From: Planctomycetota bacterium
GTDB taxonomy: Bacteria > Planctomycetota > UBA8108 > UBA1146
Reading direction: 5' to 3'
NCBI GenBank assembly: GCA_018694835.1
Contig: JABHOG010000141.1
Location: forward strand, 1-43,476
DNA length: 43,476 nt
Part shown: piece after piece, positions 1 through 9,126 of the stretch
How the letters are laid out: each line of letters starts with the position of its first letter
Position numbering within the stretch: position 1 is the stretch's first letter
The notes under the pieces: model-generated
What the model saw: the letters and a program-made list of their open reading frames with translations, nothing else
Told to the model about the DNA's origin: nothing
Databases searched by the model: none
Translations under genes and position numbers: made by a program

Positions 1-1
1 C

Positions 2-1009
2 TACTTCCGTAATGGAGGCTGGAGTGCCGCTGATCAGGGTGAGACCAACATGGAATTGAGTTTCTCCCCGGTTGGCGACAACCCATGTGATGCCATCGTC
101 GTGACCGATGGAGTCACCGTGGTGGACAACACCCTCGCTACTAACAGTGGTACGGATATCGACACTACCATGTGCGACGGGACCTTCATGACGCAAGGTG
201 GTGCTGACATGTGGTACAGCTACACAGCGGCTGTCGATGGCACGGTCAACGTTCACACTTGTGACATTGCTGGCTTCGATACCGACGCTTCGGTCCACCT
301 GGGAGACTGTGCTGCCCTCACGATTGCGGAGCAGATCGCCTGTAACGGTGACTCCACTGGCCTGATCGATTGCCAGAACTACTACTCCGACCTCGAGTTT
401 GCGGCCACTGCCGGTACCGAGTACCTGATTCGTATCGATGGATACAACGGCGCCCAGGGTGTCACCAACATGACCATCACGAATACTCCGGATGCCATCG
501 ACCCGACTGCAAACTTCGTGCTCAGCGGCTACTCCGAGTTCAGCATCAACTTCCGTCCGGTGACCTTGACCGACTCCTCCGATAACGGTGGAGATGAAAC
601 GGCGACCATCACGGTCGACTGGGGTGACGGTTCACCGACCGAAACTGCTGCCCTCGGCAGTTCGCTTCCGCACGTCTACCAGATCGCTCTGGTACCGGGT
701 GCGGCTGGCTTCCTGGCCACGCCTTCAGTGACGGTCAACAACATTGTCGGCAGCAACACGCTTTCCGGCGACACGTTGACGATCCTGCTGATCGGTGACG
801 CCAACAATGACCTCAACTCCGATGCGGCGGATGTGGTCACCGTTCTCACCTACCTCTACGGTGGCGGCAGTTACAACTGCTACCAGGTGGCGGATCTGAA
901 CGGCGACGAATACGTCGACCTCGGAGACGTGGTCTATGCTCTTTACTACTTCTTCGTTACGGGATCGGACATTCCAGTACTGCCGTCCAACCCGAACTGC
1001 GATCTGTAG
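2..1009 (+). CDS. Secreted PPC/PKD-like protein with dockerin-like C-terminus (5' partial)
   Basis: The reading frame is open from base 2, so the N-terminus and any signal peptide lie upstream of the window. The visible part begins with a domain resembling the bacterial pre-peptidase C-terminal (PPC) fold: a DNPCDAI start, an ADMWYSYTA strand and an EYLIRIDGYNG strand. A PKD-like segment with the VDWGDGSP signature follows. The C-terminus has two Asp-rich calcium-loop-like segments (GDANNDLNSDAADV and DLNGDEYVDLGDV), the dockerin-like arrangement seen in five other proteins here. Unlike those, it lacks the full three-cysteine tail and ends NPNCDL. The protein is exported by inference from domain content; substrate and activity are unknown. 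It stands alone, followed by a strong terminator. Confidence 0.8.
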   Translation, partial: YFRNGGWSAADQGETNMELSFSPVGDNPCDAIVVTDGVTVVDNTLATNSGTDIDTTMCDGTFMTQGGADMWYSYTAAVDGTVNVHTCDIAGFDTDASVHLGDCAALTIAEQIACNGDSTGLIDCQNYYSDLEFAATAGTEYLIRIDGYNGAQGVTNMTITNTPDAIDPTANFVLSGYSEFSINFRPVTLTDSSDNGGDETATITVDWGDGSPTETAALGSSLPHVYQIALVPGAAGFLATPSVTVNNIVGSNTLSGDTLTILLIGDANNDLNSDAADVVTVLTYLYGGGSYNCYQVADLNGDEYVDLGDVVYALYYFFVTGSDIPVLPSNPNCDL

Positions 1010-1069
1010 TCGAGGGGATCCATACAAGGGGCGGTCCTCGATTGAGGGCCGGACCATGGTGACCCGGCG

Positions 1070-1110
1070 GTACCCGGGAGAGCTCAGGCTCTCCCGGGTA
1101 CTTTTTTTTT
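1070..1110 (+). terminator. Intrinsic terminator after the PPC/dockerin-like gene
   Basis: A perfect 14-bp stem (arms 1070-1083 and 1088-1101) closes a TCAG tetraloop and is followed directly by nine T residues (1102-1110). It lies 60 bp after the stop codon. This is the most canonical Rho-independent terminator in the window. Confidence 0.93.
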
Positions 1111-1251
1111 GACGGTCACCGACCCGTTTGATCCGGCGAATCGACGGGCGATCCTCTGAAATCAAGCATCTCTCCCCATGTACATCGATTTCCACTATAG
1201 TTGAGCCGACGGAGTGGAGTCCCACCCCCACCCCGTGGACAGGATCATCGA

Positions 1252-2676
1252 ATGACGCGCATCCTCGGGCAAACTCTGAGCCGGACCTGCCTTCCAGGCT
1301 TTCTGCTACTTCATGCGCTGTGGCTCGGTGGGTGCGGTCCTTCATTGACCATTCCTGCTGCGCTCCCCAGCGGAACCGTCGGCGTACTGATGAAGGAACT
1401 GATCACTCCGCAGATTCAGAAGATCGATTCTGATCCGGGCAATGCCGAGCACCACGGCACCCTTGGGCTGATGTATGAGGCCAATGAGATGTGGGAACCG
1501 GCTGCCCGTGCCTTTGAAGCCGCTGTAACACTCGACCCGGCCAATCCCCTGTGGACCCTACATCTTCACACGACCAGAAACTCGGTGGGAGTCTCTTCAG
1601 GAGAACTGGCTCGGCTCGAATCACAAGCTTCGCGCTTTTCCGATGAGCCATCCTTCCTCTACATCCTCGGCCTGGCTCGATTCGATGCCGGGGATCTCAA
1701 CGGTGCCCGCAGTGCATTCGCCCAATCGTTGCAACTCGCCCCCGGGGTCGCGGCGCCCTTGGTTGCACTTTCCAAGTTGGAGTTGATCTCGGGTCAGCCA
1801 CAAAAAGCTCTCGAACTCGCCAGCAAGGCTCTCCAGCAAGCTCCGGGTCACCCTGCCGTGTTCAATGCAAGAGGTCAGGCATACCGCGCACTCGGTCAGG
1901 ATGAACGGGCTGCAAGCGATCTGAAGGCAGGGCTCAATGCCAGCAGGATCAGTTATCCCGACGAGGGTCGCCTCCGCTTCAGCGGTTATTACGCCGCTCC
2001 ACAGATGTTGATCAATCATTCGGCAGATCTGATCGAGGCGGGTTTCGCACCTCGAGCAGAGATCTTGTTGCACAAGGTGCTCACTGTGAATCCAGACGAC
2101 AAGGACGCCCTCAACAATCTCTCCCTGGCTCTGCGAGCGATGGGCCGAAATCCAGAGGCCAGTAGCAGACTTCTGGCCGCCTTGAAAATCGATTCTGATT
2201 ACTTCCCCACCCGCATCAATCTCTCCGATCTTCACCTGGCACTCGAAGACCCTAGCACCGCAGAACTCCATGCCACCAGAGCAGTCGAGATCGACTCCGA
2301 GAATCCGATCGCCTACAAGTTGCTGGGGATGAGTTTGATTCGGCAGCGAAAGTTTCCTCAGGCGATCGTAGCCTTCGAAAAGAGTCTGAGTTTCCAGCCC
2401 GATGATTTCGAGTGCCATGCCGCCGCAGGAGAAGCCGCACTCGCCAGCAGGATCCTGAAAACAGCGACCAAGCACCTGCGAGCCGCAGCACTTCTGAATC
2501 CAGATCACCTTCCGGTGCAGGTCAATCTCATCTTCACGCTGATTCGATCGGAGCAATTCGATGAAGCGGACCAGCGCCTCAAAAAACTATTCAAGCAGGT
2601 CGGGCAACACCCACAACTGATCAAGGCTCATGACGCCCTGCAGCAAGCTCGAAGGACTGCCGGAGAAAAACAGTGA
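1252..2676 (+). CDS. TPR-repeat lipoprotein
   Basis: Predicted 474 aa. The ATG at 1252 is preferred over an in-frame TTG at 1201 because it places a signal peptide with lipobox LGGC (Cys28) at the N-terminus. The rest is a string of tetratricopeptide repeats from about residue 50 to 465, for example the segments NAEHHGTLGLMYEANEMWEPA and NPIAYKLLGMSLIRQRKFPQA. TPR arrays are protein-interaction scaffolds, so no catalytic role is expected. The stop codon overlaps the next start by 4 bp (GTGA), implying translational coupling with the FG-GAP/ASPIC lipoprotein. A TATAGT at 1196-1201 could be a -10 element, but no matching -35 is evident. The pairing of TPR and ASPIC/UnbV proteins is frequent in Planctomycetota; the joint function is unknown. 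Confidence 0.88.
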   Translation: MTRILGQTLSRTCLPGFLLLHALWLGGCGPSLTIPAALPSGTVGVLMKELITPQIQKIDSDPGNAEHHGTLGLMYEANEMWEPAARAFEAAVTLDPANPLWTLHLHTTRNSVGVSSGELARLESQASRFSDEPSFLYILGLARFDAGDLNGARSAFAQSLQLAPGVAAPLVALSKLELISGQPQKALELASKALQQAPGHPAVFNARGQAYRALGQDERAASDLKAGLNASRISYPDEGRLRFSGYYAAPQMLINHSADLIEAGFAPRAEILLHKVLTVNPDDKDALNNLSLALRAMGRNPEASSRLLAALKIDSDYFPTRINLSDLHLALEDPSTAELHATRAVEIDSENPIAYKLLGMSLIRQRKFPQAIVAFEKSLSFQPDDFECHAAAGEAALASRILKTATKHLRAAALLNPDHLPVQVNLIFTLIRSEQFDEADQRLKKLFKQVGQHPQLIKAHDALQQARRTAGEKQ

Positions 2677-4346
2677 GGTCTCGTTCTCTTCTGTGGATCA
2701 TGCTGCTGATTCTGACTGCGGGCTGCACCGACACCTCCTATCCTGGCAACCAGCCTTCCGCAGTTCCCTCGAACTCCCCATGGTTTCGAGTCCTCGCAGC
2801 GGACTCGGGGTTCGATTTCGTCCATTCTCTCGGACCATCACGCCGTTACTGGCTTCCCGAAAGTGTCGCAGGTGGAGTCGCCCTGTTCGATTTTGACGCC
2901 GATGGAGATCTCGACATCTACTGCGTTCAAGCGGGAGGAATACTCGCAGGCGACCGCAGCGAAGCACCGACCAATCGATTGTACAGAAATGATGGCGATC
3001 TGCACTTCACCGACGTGACCGATCAGGCGGGAGTCGGCGACCGCGGATTCGGCATGGGAGCCAGTTGTTGTGATTTCGATCGCGATGGAGACCTCGATCT
3101 ATTCGTCAGCAATCTCGGTGGCGATGTTCTCTACCTCAATGCCGGCGACGGTACCTTCGAGGATGGCACGGCGATCTCGGGCCTCGGGAACGAGGGTTTC
3201 TGTGCATCTGCTGCATTTGGCGATCTCGATGGCGACCAGTTTCCTGAACTGTTCGTCAGTCGCTACATCTCCTGGAGCCCCGACAAGGAACTGAAATGCG
3301 GTTCCGGCATCGGAGAGGACTACTGCTCCCCCAACAACTACCAGGCTCCTGCTCACGACCTGCTCTACCGCAACAACCGAGACGGCACTTTCACGGACAT
3401 CTCCTCCGTGTCTGGCATTCAATCGGTCTACGGCAACGGGCTTGGAGTCGTACTGGCAGATCTGGATCAGGATGGACGGCGAGACGCCTACGTCGCCAAC
3501 GATGGCTCTCCCAATCAATTGTGGCGAAATCTCGGCGATCTAAAATTCGAAGATGTTGCCATTCCCCTCGGCTGTGCGGTGAACCTCAACGGCTCCGCTG
3601 AGGCTGGGATGGGCGTACAGGCCGCAGATGTCGATGAAGACGGCGACCTCGACCTGTTCATGACTCACATCCGCAACGAATCCAACACCTGGTACCGAAA
3701 TGATTCTGGAGTCTTCTCCGACGTCACGATCCTGACCGGTCTCTCTGCGGCGAGTCGCGACATGACCGGATTTGGCATGGGATATCAAGATTTCGATCAT
3801 GACGGCTTCCTCGATCTGTTCGTGACCAATGGCCGTGTACTTCGCACCCGCGACTCCGATGGAACCGACGACCCCTACGCCGAACTGGATCAATTGTTCC
3901 AGGGCGAAGGTGGCGGGCGATTCCACGAAGTGATGCCGAAGGGCGCGGTGGCCAATGCGGTGAAGTACACCGGGCGTGGATGTGCCTTTGGCGACCTCGA
4001 CAACGATGGAGACGCGGACATCGTTGTCATCAATAATAATGGACCTGGGCAAATACTCGTCAATGAAGCGCCCAAAGCTGGCGGCTCGGTGACACTGACC
4101 CTCCACGATCGAGATGGCATCACGGCACTCGGCGCACAACTCGAGATTCACTGCGGCGACCGTGTACTCCATCGCCACGTGGCCCGCAGTTACTCCTACT
4201 GTTCATCCAACGATCCGAGGATCCACGTCGGCCTGGCGACGGCCGCGCAGATCGATCGAGTTGCCGTGAAATGGCTCGACGGGACCCGGAGTGAGCATGG
4301 CCCCTATCCGGCCGGCACATTCGCCTCGATCCGCCAGGCTCGCTAA
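2673..4346 (+). CDS. FG-GAP/VCBS-repeat lipoprotein with ASPIC/UnbV domain (CRTAC1-like)
   Basis: Predicted 557 aa with a GTG start overlapping the previous stop. The signal peptide ends in lipobox LTAGC (Cys18), so it should be membrane anchored and face the periplasm or surface. Residues 60-450 hold FG-GAP/VCBS beta-propeller repeats with calcium-loop motifs of the type DFDADGDLDIY, DFDRDGDLDLF, DVDEDGDLDLF, DFDHDGFLDLF and DLDNDGDADIV. Residues about 465-555 match the ASPIC/UnbV domain: a GITALGAQLEI start, then IHVGLATAAQIDRVAVKWLDG. The layout is that of CRTAC1-like proteins. Biochemical role is unknown; likely an extracytoplasmic calcium-binding adhesion or scaffold protein working with the coupled TPR lipoprotein. 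Confidence 0.9.
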   Translation: MRSRSLLWIMLLILTAGCTDTSYPGNQPSAVPSNSPWFRVLAADSGFDFVHSLGPSRRYWLPESVAGGVALFDFDADGDLDIYCVQAGGILAGDRSEAPTNRLYRNDGDLHFTDVTDQAGVGDRGFGMGASCCDFDRDGDLDLFVSNLGGDVLYLNAGDGTFEDGTAISGLGNEGFCASAAFGDLDGDQFPELFVSRYISWSPDKELKCGSGIGEDYCSPNNYQAPAHDLLYRNNRDGTFTDISSVSGIQSVYGNGLGVVLADLDQDGRRDAYVANDGSPNQLWRNLGDLKFEDVAIPLGCAVNLNGSAEAGMGVQAADVDEDGDLDLFMTHIRNESNTWYRNDSGVFSDVTILTGLSAASRDMTGFGMGYQDFDHDGFLDLFVTNGRVLRTRDSDGTDDPYAELDQLFQGEGGGRFHEVMPKGAVANAVKYTGRGCAFGDLDNDGDADIVVINNNGPGQILVNEAPKAGGSVTLTLHDRDGITALGAQLEIHCGDRVLHRHVARSYSYCSSNDPRIHVGLATAAQIDRVAVKWLDGTRSEHGPYPAGTFASIRQAR

Positions 4347-4445
4347 ACTAGAAGTACTTCACGCTCATCTCTTCTGCTGCGGGGCTCCGATACGGGTCGG
4401 CATGGTGAAGTTGACAGCAGGTTTGACAGAAACCGCGGGCCTCAC

Positions 4446-4481
4446 TGCGCTGATCTTTGCGCTGATCTTTGCGCTGATCTT
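4446..4481. repeat. Tandem repeat, 12 bp x 3
   Basis: Three exact consecutive copies of TGCGCTGATCTT in the space between two convergent genes. A second, less perfect array follows at 4563. No hairpin or known element explains it. Confidence 0.95.
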
Positions 4482-4562
4482 GAAACTGATCATCTCCCCG
4501 TAGTCGACGGCAAGATTCCCCCGCACTGGCCCCCATTGCGCAACAGCGGATCCGCCCGCGTG

Positions 4563-4596
4563 GCCTGCATCGTGCCTGCATCTTGGCCTGCATCGT
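4563..4596. repeat. Imperfect tandem repeat, 11-12 bp x 3
   Basis: Three near-copies of GCCTGCATCGT, running into further GTGGCCT-type near-repeats that reach the 3' end of the minus-strand protease gene at 4617. The region 4347-4616 otherwise shows no gene. Confidence 0.8.
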
Positions 4597-4616
4597 CGTG
4601 GCCTGGAGCGTGGCCT

Positions 4617-6518
4617 TCAGCGTGGCTCCAGGATCAGCCAGCCAAGATCGACATCGAGATCGATGCGAAATCGGCCGAGAAAATCCAGTCCCAGCAAACC
4701 GGTGTCGGGTTGGCCTGGCAGATCGAGCACCGTCGCTTGCATCCCCTCGACCAACGCCCCGGCGAGATCGAGCGGCGGTAGCGAGACCACCGGAGCCTCG
4801 AATTCATCGCTGGCGGTTCGCACCCTTCTTCGGGGAGTATTCTGATCGACGACGATTCCCAATGCAGCGAGAACCGATGATGGAATCGAGGTAGCGGAAG
4901 CACCGGTATCGATGATGAAGGCCACGGGTATCCCACCGACCAGGGCAGTCGCCTCGATCACCGACGATCCGGGGGGGAACTCGATCAGCACCCGGCCCTC
5001 GACCCGACGTTCTCGTTCCAACCGAGATCGCAATCCCTGACGCAGTAGTTTGAGATCACTACGCACCACCTCGAGTTGCAGTAATTCCTCACACAGATCG
5101 AGTTGTTGGGCATCGAGCAGTCGTTCCGCATCGAGCAATCGCAGCGCATCATCGGCGGGAAACCGGGCCCTTCCCGAGACGACCCAGGCGATCGCTTCGC
5201 TGTCGAGTCCGCTGCTTCGACTCGACTCGGCTCCGGTCACGAACAGATCGGGCAACAAACCGAAGACTCGCTGCCAGGCGGGATCATCGGCTCTGCTGCG
5301 GTACAGTTGATCGCCCGCATCTGCCGCTCGTGAGAGGCGACGGACAGCACCGTCACGGATCGCCAGGGAGAGCCAGATGGCGACCAGATCGGGTCCCTCG
5401 AGCCACAGCAAGGCATCGAGCCCGACTGCGTCGAAGTAAGATCCGCCATCCTCCGCCTCGAGCCCGCGCAATAGTCGAACCCTGGTCGCCTCGAACATCG
5501 CTTTTCTTCGATAAGGAACGGGGATCTCCTCCGCTGGCAGAAGTTCCCCTCTCCCCATCGCCTGATCGAGCCGCAGCAGTGCGGTCAGATCATCGATCTG
5601 CTCATCGAGCAGCAGCCGGGTGGCGGCGATCCGCCCGCCGTCGAATTCTGCGGCCTGAAAATCATCGAGTGTGGCCACCGGGGTGAGTTGATCCTCATCG
5701 GAACCGACCCAGAGCCAGGCACCCTCGAGAATCTCTCCTGGAATCCACCCGACGATGGCTCCCTGCTGCATCAGCACTGCCGCTGTCGGGTGGTCGATGG
5801 GCCCGTGCAAGAAGTCGCCGTTACGGATCAGTCCCGGATCCGGTTCCCACTCGCTCTGACGACCGCCCGAGTCGAGCAGTTGCAGGGGCAAATGAGAATC
5901 CCAGCGAGCCAACGGAGCCGATGACGGAGATGACGAAGCCGCTGATATCGGGTCGAGCTGCCACAACGAGAGATCATCGGAGCGTCGAAAGCGCCCGGTG
6001 GAGACCCTACTCTGCCCAGGCTTCCCCTCACGAAAACTCACCTCAGCCGCACCTAGCAAGGCGACTCGAGGCAGTGCCAACCAACCGCCAGAGGTCACCA
6101 CCGCCGGCAGTTGCGAGAGGGTGCGACCACTCGGGTCGGTGACCTGAACCCAGCCCCAGAGCACTCCGGCAGCAGCCCCGCTGCGGCTCCCCTGAAGAAT
6201 CTGATCGTTGAGCAAGAAATCATCGCCGGGGCCAGGGTTGGCATCGGTCCCAGTGGAGCGGGCTCCGGAATCGGCAAATCCCGCATCTCCCGGTCGAACT
6301 TCGTCACCGACCGGTGCATCGGCGGGAACCTGCTGGATCCCCCACCAGACAAATCCCATCAAGATGACCCCCGCCATCGTCTGTACCATCGATAGCGAAC
6401 GGTCACCAGGATGCCGCATCGTCGCCGGGGAAGGTCCATCGAGAGAGTTGCCGCACTGGTCACAGTGCAGGGCATCGTCATCGTTGAAACTCTCACACTC
6501 CAAACATTGACGGCTCAT
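4617..6518 (-). CDS. Zinc-ribbon, membrane-anchored retropepsin-like aspartic protease
   Basis: Predicted 633 aa. The ATG at 6518 was chosen because AGAGG lies just upstream and because the protein then opens with a zinc ribbon: CxxC at residues 5/8 and CxxC at 19/22. One hydrophobic segment (about 40-62, [17 protein letters not shown]) should anchor it in the inner membrane with the ribbon in the cytoplasm. A long middle region of about 430 residues has no recognised domain. The last 125 residues form a clan AA retropepsin-like domain: catalytic motif [11 protein letters not shown] with Asp537, then [15 protein letters not shown], the usual hydrophobic-GxDFL second motif. Such domains act as homodimers, each chain supplying one Asp. 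The substrate is unknown. It is divergent from the leucine operon with 142 bp between. Confidence 0.8.
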   Translation of the reverse strand: MSRQCLECESFNDDDALHCDQCGNSLDGPSPATMRHPGDRSLSMVQTMAGVILMGFVWWGIQQVPADAPVGDEVRPGDAGFADSGARSTGTDANPGPGDDFLLNDQILQGSRSGAAAGVLWGWVQVTDPSGRTLSQLPAVVTSGGWLALPRVALLGAAEVSFREGKPGQSRVSTGRFRRSDDLSLWQLDPISAASSSPSSAPLARWDSHLPLQLLDSGGRQSEWEPDPGLIRNGDFLHGPIDHPTAAVLMQQGAIVGWIPGEILEGAWLWVGSDEDQLTPVATLDDFQAAEFDGGRIAATRLLLDEQIDDLTALLRLDQAMGRGELLPAEEIPVPYRRKAMFEATRVRLLRGLEAEDGGSYFDAVGLDALLWLEGPDLVAIWLSLAIRDGAVRRLSRAADAGDQLYRSRADDPAWQRVFGLLPDLFVTGAESSRSSGLDSEAIAWVVSGRARFPADDALRLLDAERLLDAQQLDLCEELLQLEVVRSDLKLLRQGLRSRLERERRVEGRVLIEFPPGSSVIEATALVGGIPVAFIIDTGASATSIPSSVLAALGIVVDQNTPRRRVRTASDEFEAPVVSLPPLDLAGALVEGMQATVLDLPGQPDTGLLGLDFLGRFRIDLDVDLGWLILEPR

Positions 6519-6608
6519 GGGACCTCTTTCTCGTACTTGCCAGCCTATCCGCTGGTCGATCGGGGAACAGCCCGGATGGCCAGAGAGGACTCCTGTAAAC
6601 CGGACCCC

Positions 6609-6637
6609 TTGCCGATCCCCGTCCAGTTCCCTATTCT
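6609..6637 (+). promoter_or_regulatory. Possible sigma-70-type promoter of the leucine-degradation operon
   Basis: TTGCCG (6609-6614), a 17-bp spacer and TATTCT (6632-6637), four of six matches in each box. It predicts a start near 6644, just ahead of the AAGAGG ribosome site. The very short leader makes this tentative. Confidence 0.3.
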
Positions 6638-6660
6638 TCGACCAGGAAAGAGGATGCTGC

Positions 6661-8271
6661 ATGACCACCACGATCGGTTCGCCTCTCCCCACCGCTGACC
6701 GCTGCGCGACCGACCAGCGCCAGGCGATGGAGGATCTGCTGGGACGATTGCGCTCGGATCTCCAATCGGTTCGATCGGGGGGAAGCCAGGGTGCCATCGA
6801 GCGCCACCAGGCACGCGGCAAGATGCTGGTCAGGGATCGGATCGCTGCGCTGATCGACGAGGATTCGCCATTCCTCGAGGTGGCGAGCCTGTGTGCCCAT
6901 CAGGTCTACGATTCCCCTCTTCCCTCCGCCGGAATCGTCACTGGAATCGGCCAGGTCGAGGATCGACTGGCGGTGATCATCGCCAACGATGCCACGGTCA
7001 AGGGCGGTAGTTATCACCCGCTGACGGTGAAGAAGCATCTTCGGGCGCAGGAGATCGCCGAGCAAAACCAACTCCCCTGCATCTACCTGGTCGACTCCGG
7101 CGGTGCCTACTTGCCGTTGCAGGATCAGGTTTTCCCCGACCGCGACCACTTCGGCAGGATCTTCTACAACCAGGCCAGGATGAGTGCTCAGGGAATTCCG
7201 CAGATCTCCGTGGTGATGGGGTCCTGCACCGCTGGAGGCGCCTATGTCCCCTCGATGAGCGACGAGTCGATCATCGTCCAGAAGCAGGGAACCATCTTTC
7301 TTGGCGGCCCACCGCTGGTCAAGGCCGCGACTGGCGAGGAGGTGAGCGCAGAGCAACTCGGCGGCGGAGATGTCCATTGCCGGATCAGCGGCGTCACCGA
7401 CCATCTGGCAGAGGACGACGCGGATGCGCTGCTCAGGGCTCGAACCATCTTCCGCTCGTTGCCTCCACAATCGCGCCCCGGCTTCGACCTCCAGCCTACC
7501 GAACCGCCCCTCTACGATCCTGCCGAACTCTCCTCCATCATCCCTTCCGATCCACGACAGCCGTTCGAGGTGCGCGAGGTGATTGCCCGGATCGTCGACG
7601 CCAGTGAGTTCGATGAATTCAAGCAACTGTACGGCACCACTCTGGTGTGTGGATTTGCCAGAATTCATGGTCACCGAGTCGGCATCGTCGCCAATAACGG
7701 TGTTCTCTTCAGTGAATCAGCCCTCAAGGGCACCCACTTCGTCGAACTGTGCTCGACCCGCGGCTTTCCCATCATCTTCCTCCAGAACATCACTGGCTTC
7801 ATGGTGGGTCAGGAGTATGAAAGAGGCGGAATCGCCAAGGACGGGGCGAAACTGGTTCATGCCGTCGCCAACTCGCCATCGCCGCGCTTCACCGTGGTCA
7901 TCGGAGGATCGCACGGCGCCGGAAATTACGGGATGTGTGGACGTGCATTTCAACCGCGTCAGATGTGGATGTGGCCCAATGCTCGCATCTCGGTGATGGG
8001 TGCGGAGCAAGCCGCCGAGGTGCTACTCCACATCAAGATGGACCAGTTGGCTGAATCGGGCCAGAAACTGACCAAAAAGCAACAGCAGGAGATCACCGAC
8101 CCGATCCTCCAGCGATACGAGCACGAAGGAAGTGCCTGGTACTCCACCGCCCGCCTCTGGGATGATGGAATCATCGACCCCGCCGCGACCCGCGATGTAC
8201 TGGGACTGGGAATCGAAGCCGCTTCCTGTGCCCCGCTGGAGCCGCGCAAGATCGGTATCTACCGGATGTAG
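6661..8271 (+). CDS. liuB: Methylcrotonyl-CoA carboxylase, beta (carboxyltransferase) subunit
   Basis: Predicted 536 aa, the usual length for the family. It carries the carboxyltransferase half-reaction, moving CO2 from carboxybiotin to 3-methylcrotonyl-CoA to give 3-methylglutaconyl-CoA in leucine breakdown. Recognised from long near-identity with known MCC beta chains: [65 protein letters not shown] and [16 protein letters not shown]. The start at 6661 has AAGAGG 7-12 bases upstream; an in-frame ATG at 6517 would add an arginine- and proline-rich stretch unlike the family. It is the first gene of a five-gene operon whose other members fit the same pathway, which argues against propionyl- or geranyl-CoA carboxylase. 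Confidence 0.95.
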   Translation: MTTTIGSPLPTADRCATDQRQAMEDLLGRLRSDLQSVRSGGSQGAIERHQARGKMLVRDRIAALIDEDSPFLEVASLCAHQVYDSPLPSAGIVTGIGQVEDRLAVIIANDATVKGGSYHPLTVKKHLRAQEIAEQNQLPCIYLVDSGGAYLPLQDQVFPDRDHFGRIFYNQARMSAQGIPQISVVMGSCTAGGAYVPSMSDESIIVQKQGTIFLGGPPLVKAATGEEVSAEQLGGGDVHCRISGVTDHLAEDDADALLRARTIFRSLPPQSRPGFDLQPTEPPLYDPAELSSIIPSDPRQPFEVREVIARIVDASEFDEFKQLYGTTLVCGFARIHGHRVGIVANNGVLFSESALKGTHFVELCSTRGFPIIFLQNITGFMVGQEYERGGIAKDGAKLVHAVANSPSPRFTVVIGGSHGAGNYGMCGRAFQPRQMWMWPNARISVMGAEQAAEVLLHIKMDQLAESGQKLTKKQQQEITDPILQRYEHEGSAWYSTARLWDDGIIDPAATRDVLGLGIEAASCAPLEPRKIGIYRM

Positions 8272-8283
8272 GAGGAGTGACGG

Positions 8284-9126
8284 ATGAACCAACTCGCAAA
8301 CCACCTGAAGGTGACCCGTAACGGCGCGCGAGCCGATGTGATTCTCGCCAGACCCGATGTACGCAATGCCTTCGATGGGCAGTTGATTGCGGCACTACAC
8401 GACAGCTTCAACTCCCTCGATTCCGATCCAACGGTGCGAGTGATCGTGCTCTCCGGCGAGGGAAAGGTCTTCTGTGCCGGTGCCGATGTGAACTGGATGC
8501 GAGCATCGATCGAGCTCTCGACCGACGACAATCGCAAAGATGCACTGCGCATGGCACGAATGTTCTCTTCCATCTCCAGCGCACGCTGCCCGGTGATCGT
8601 GCGAGCTCACGGTGCTGCACTCGGCGGCGGCGCCGGACTGGTCTGTGCCAGCGACATCACGGTCGCCTCCGACGACTGCCTTTTTGCCTTCAGCGAGGTC
8701 AAACTGGGCATCTTGCCCGCCGTCATCTCGCCCCATGCGGTGGCACGCATCGGCGCCGCTCAGGCGCGTCGCTACTTCCTTACCGGCGAACGATTCGGAG
8801 CCGAGGATGCGCTGAGGATCGGCATGGTTCACGAGGTTTGCAAGATCGATCAACTGGACTCACGCATCCATCAACTGGTCGATGAGATTCTCAGCAGCGC
8901 TCCGGAAGCGGTACAGGAAGCCAAGATCCTGATCCGCGAGGTCTCCGGTCTTCCCTCTCCCGACTCGCTGGCAGAATACACCGCCGATCGAATCGCCGCT
9001 CGTAGAGCCAGTCAAGAGGGCCAGTCTGGCCTGAACTCATTCCTCGAACGCAAGCCTGCACCATGGGTCGAGAAACCTGCGGCCGAAAACAGTGCCGAAC
9101 ACAATGCCGATGAGGATTCCGCATGA
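8284..9126 (+). CDS. liuC: Methylglutaconyl-CoA hydratase (enoyl-CoA hydratase family)
   Basis: Predicted 280 aa, starting 12 bp after the carboxyltransferase stop with an AGGAG site. Crotonase-fold signatures are clear: VIVLSGEGKVFCAGADVNWM, then AHGAALGGGAGLVCASDITVA forming the oxyanion hole, and FSEVKLGILPAVISPHAVARIG, which is the form typical of LiuC/GnyH rather than generic enoyl-CoA hydratases. It should hydrate 3-methylglutaconyl-CoA to HMG-CoA, between the carboxylase and HMG-CoA lyase encoded on either side. The C-terminal 20 residues are polar and unlike the family core. The stop codon overlaps the next start (ATGA). Exact substrate is inferred from context plus motifs. Confidence 0.92.
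   Translation: MNQLANHLKVTRNGARADVILARPDVRNAFDGQLIAALHDSFNSLDSDPTVRVIVLSGEGKVFCAGADVNWMRASIELSTDDNRKDALRMARMFSSISSARCPVIVRAHGAALGGGAGLVCASDITVASDDCLFAFSEVKLGILPAVISPHAVARIGAAQARRYFLTGERFGAEDALRIGMVHEVCKIDQLDSRIHQLVDEILSSAPEAVQEAKILIREVSGLPSPDSLAEYTADRIAARRASQEGQSGLNSFLERKPAPWVEKPAAENSAEHNADEDSA

Noticed and set aside
1621-2556. 311-codon minus-strand frame opposite the TPR gene
   Set aside because: Mirror of a clear TPR array with no ribosome site or recognisable domain.
4291-4503. Small hydrophobic protein with repeated ALIFALIF sequence
   Set aside because: The frame begins inside the ASPIC/UnbV gene and its hydrophobic repeat is a product of the 12-bp tandem array.
6517-6660. N-terminal extension of the methylcrotonyl-CoA carboxylase beta subunit from ATG 6517
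   Set aside because: The added residues are unlike the family and overlap the divergent gene's start; ATG 6661 has a good ribosome site.
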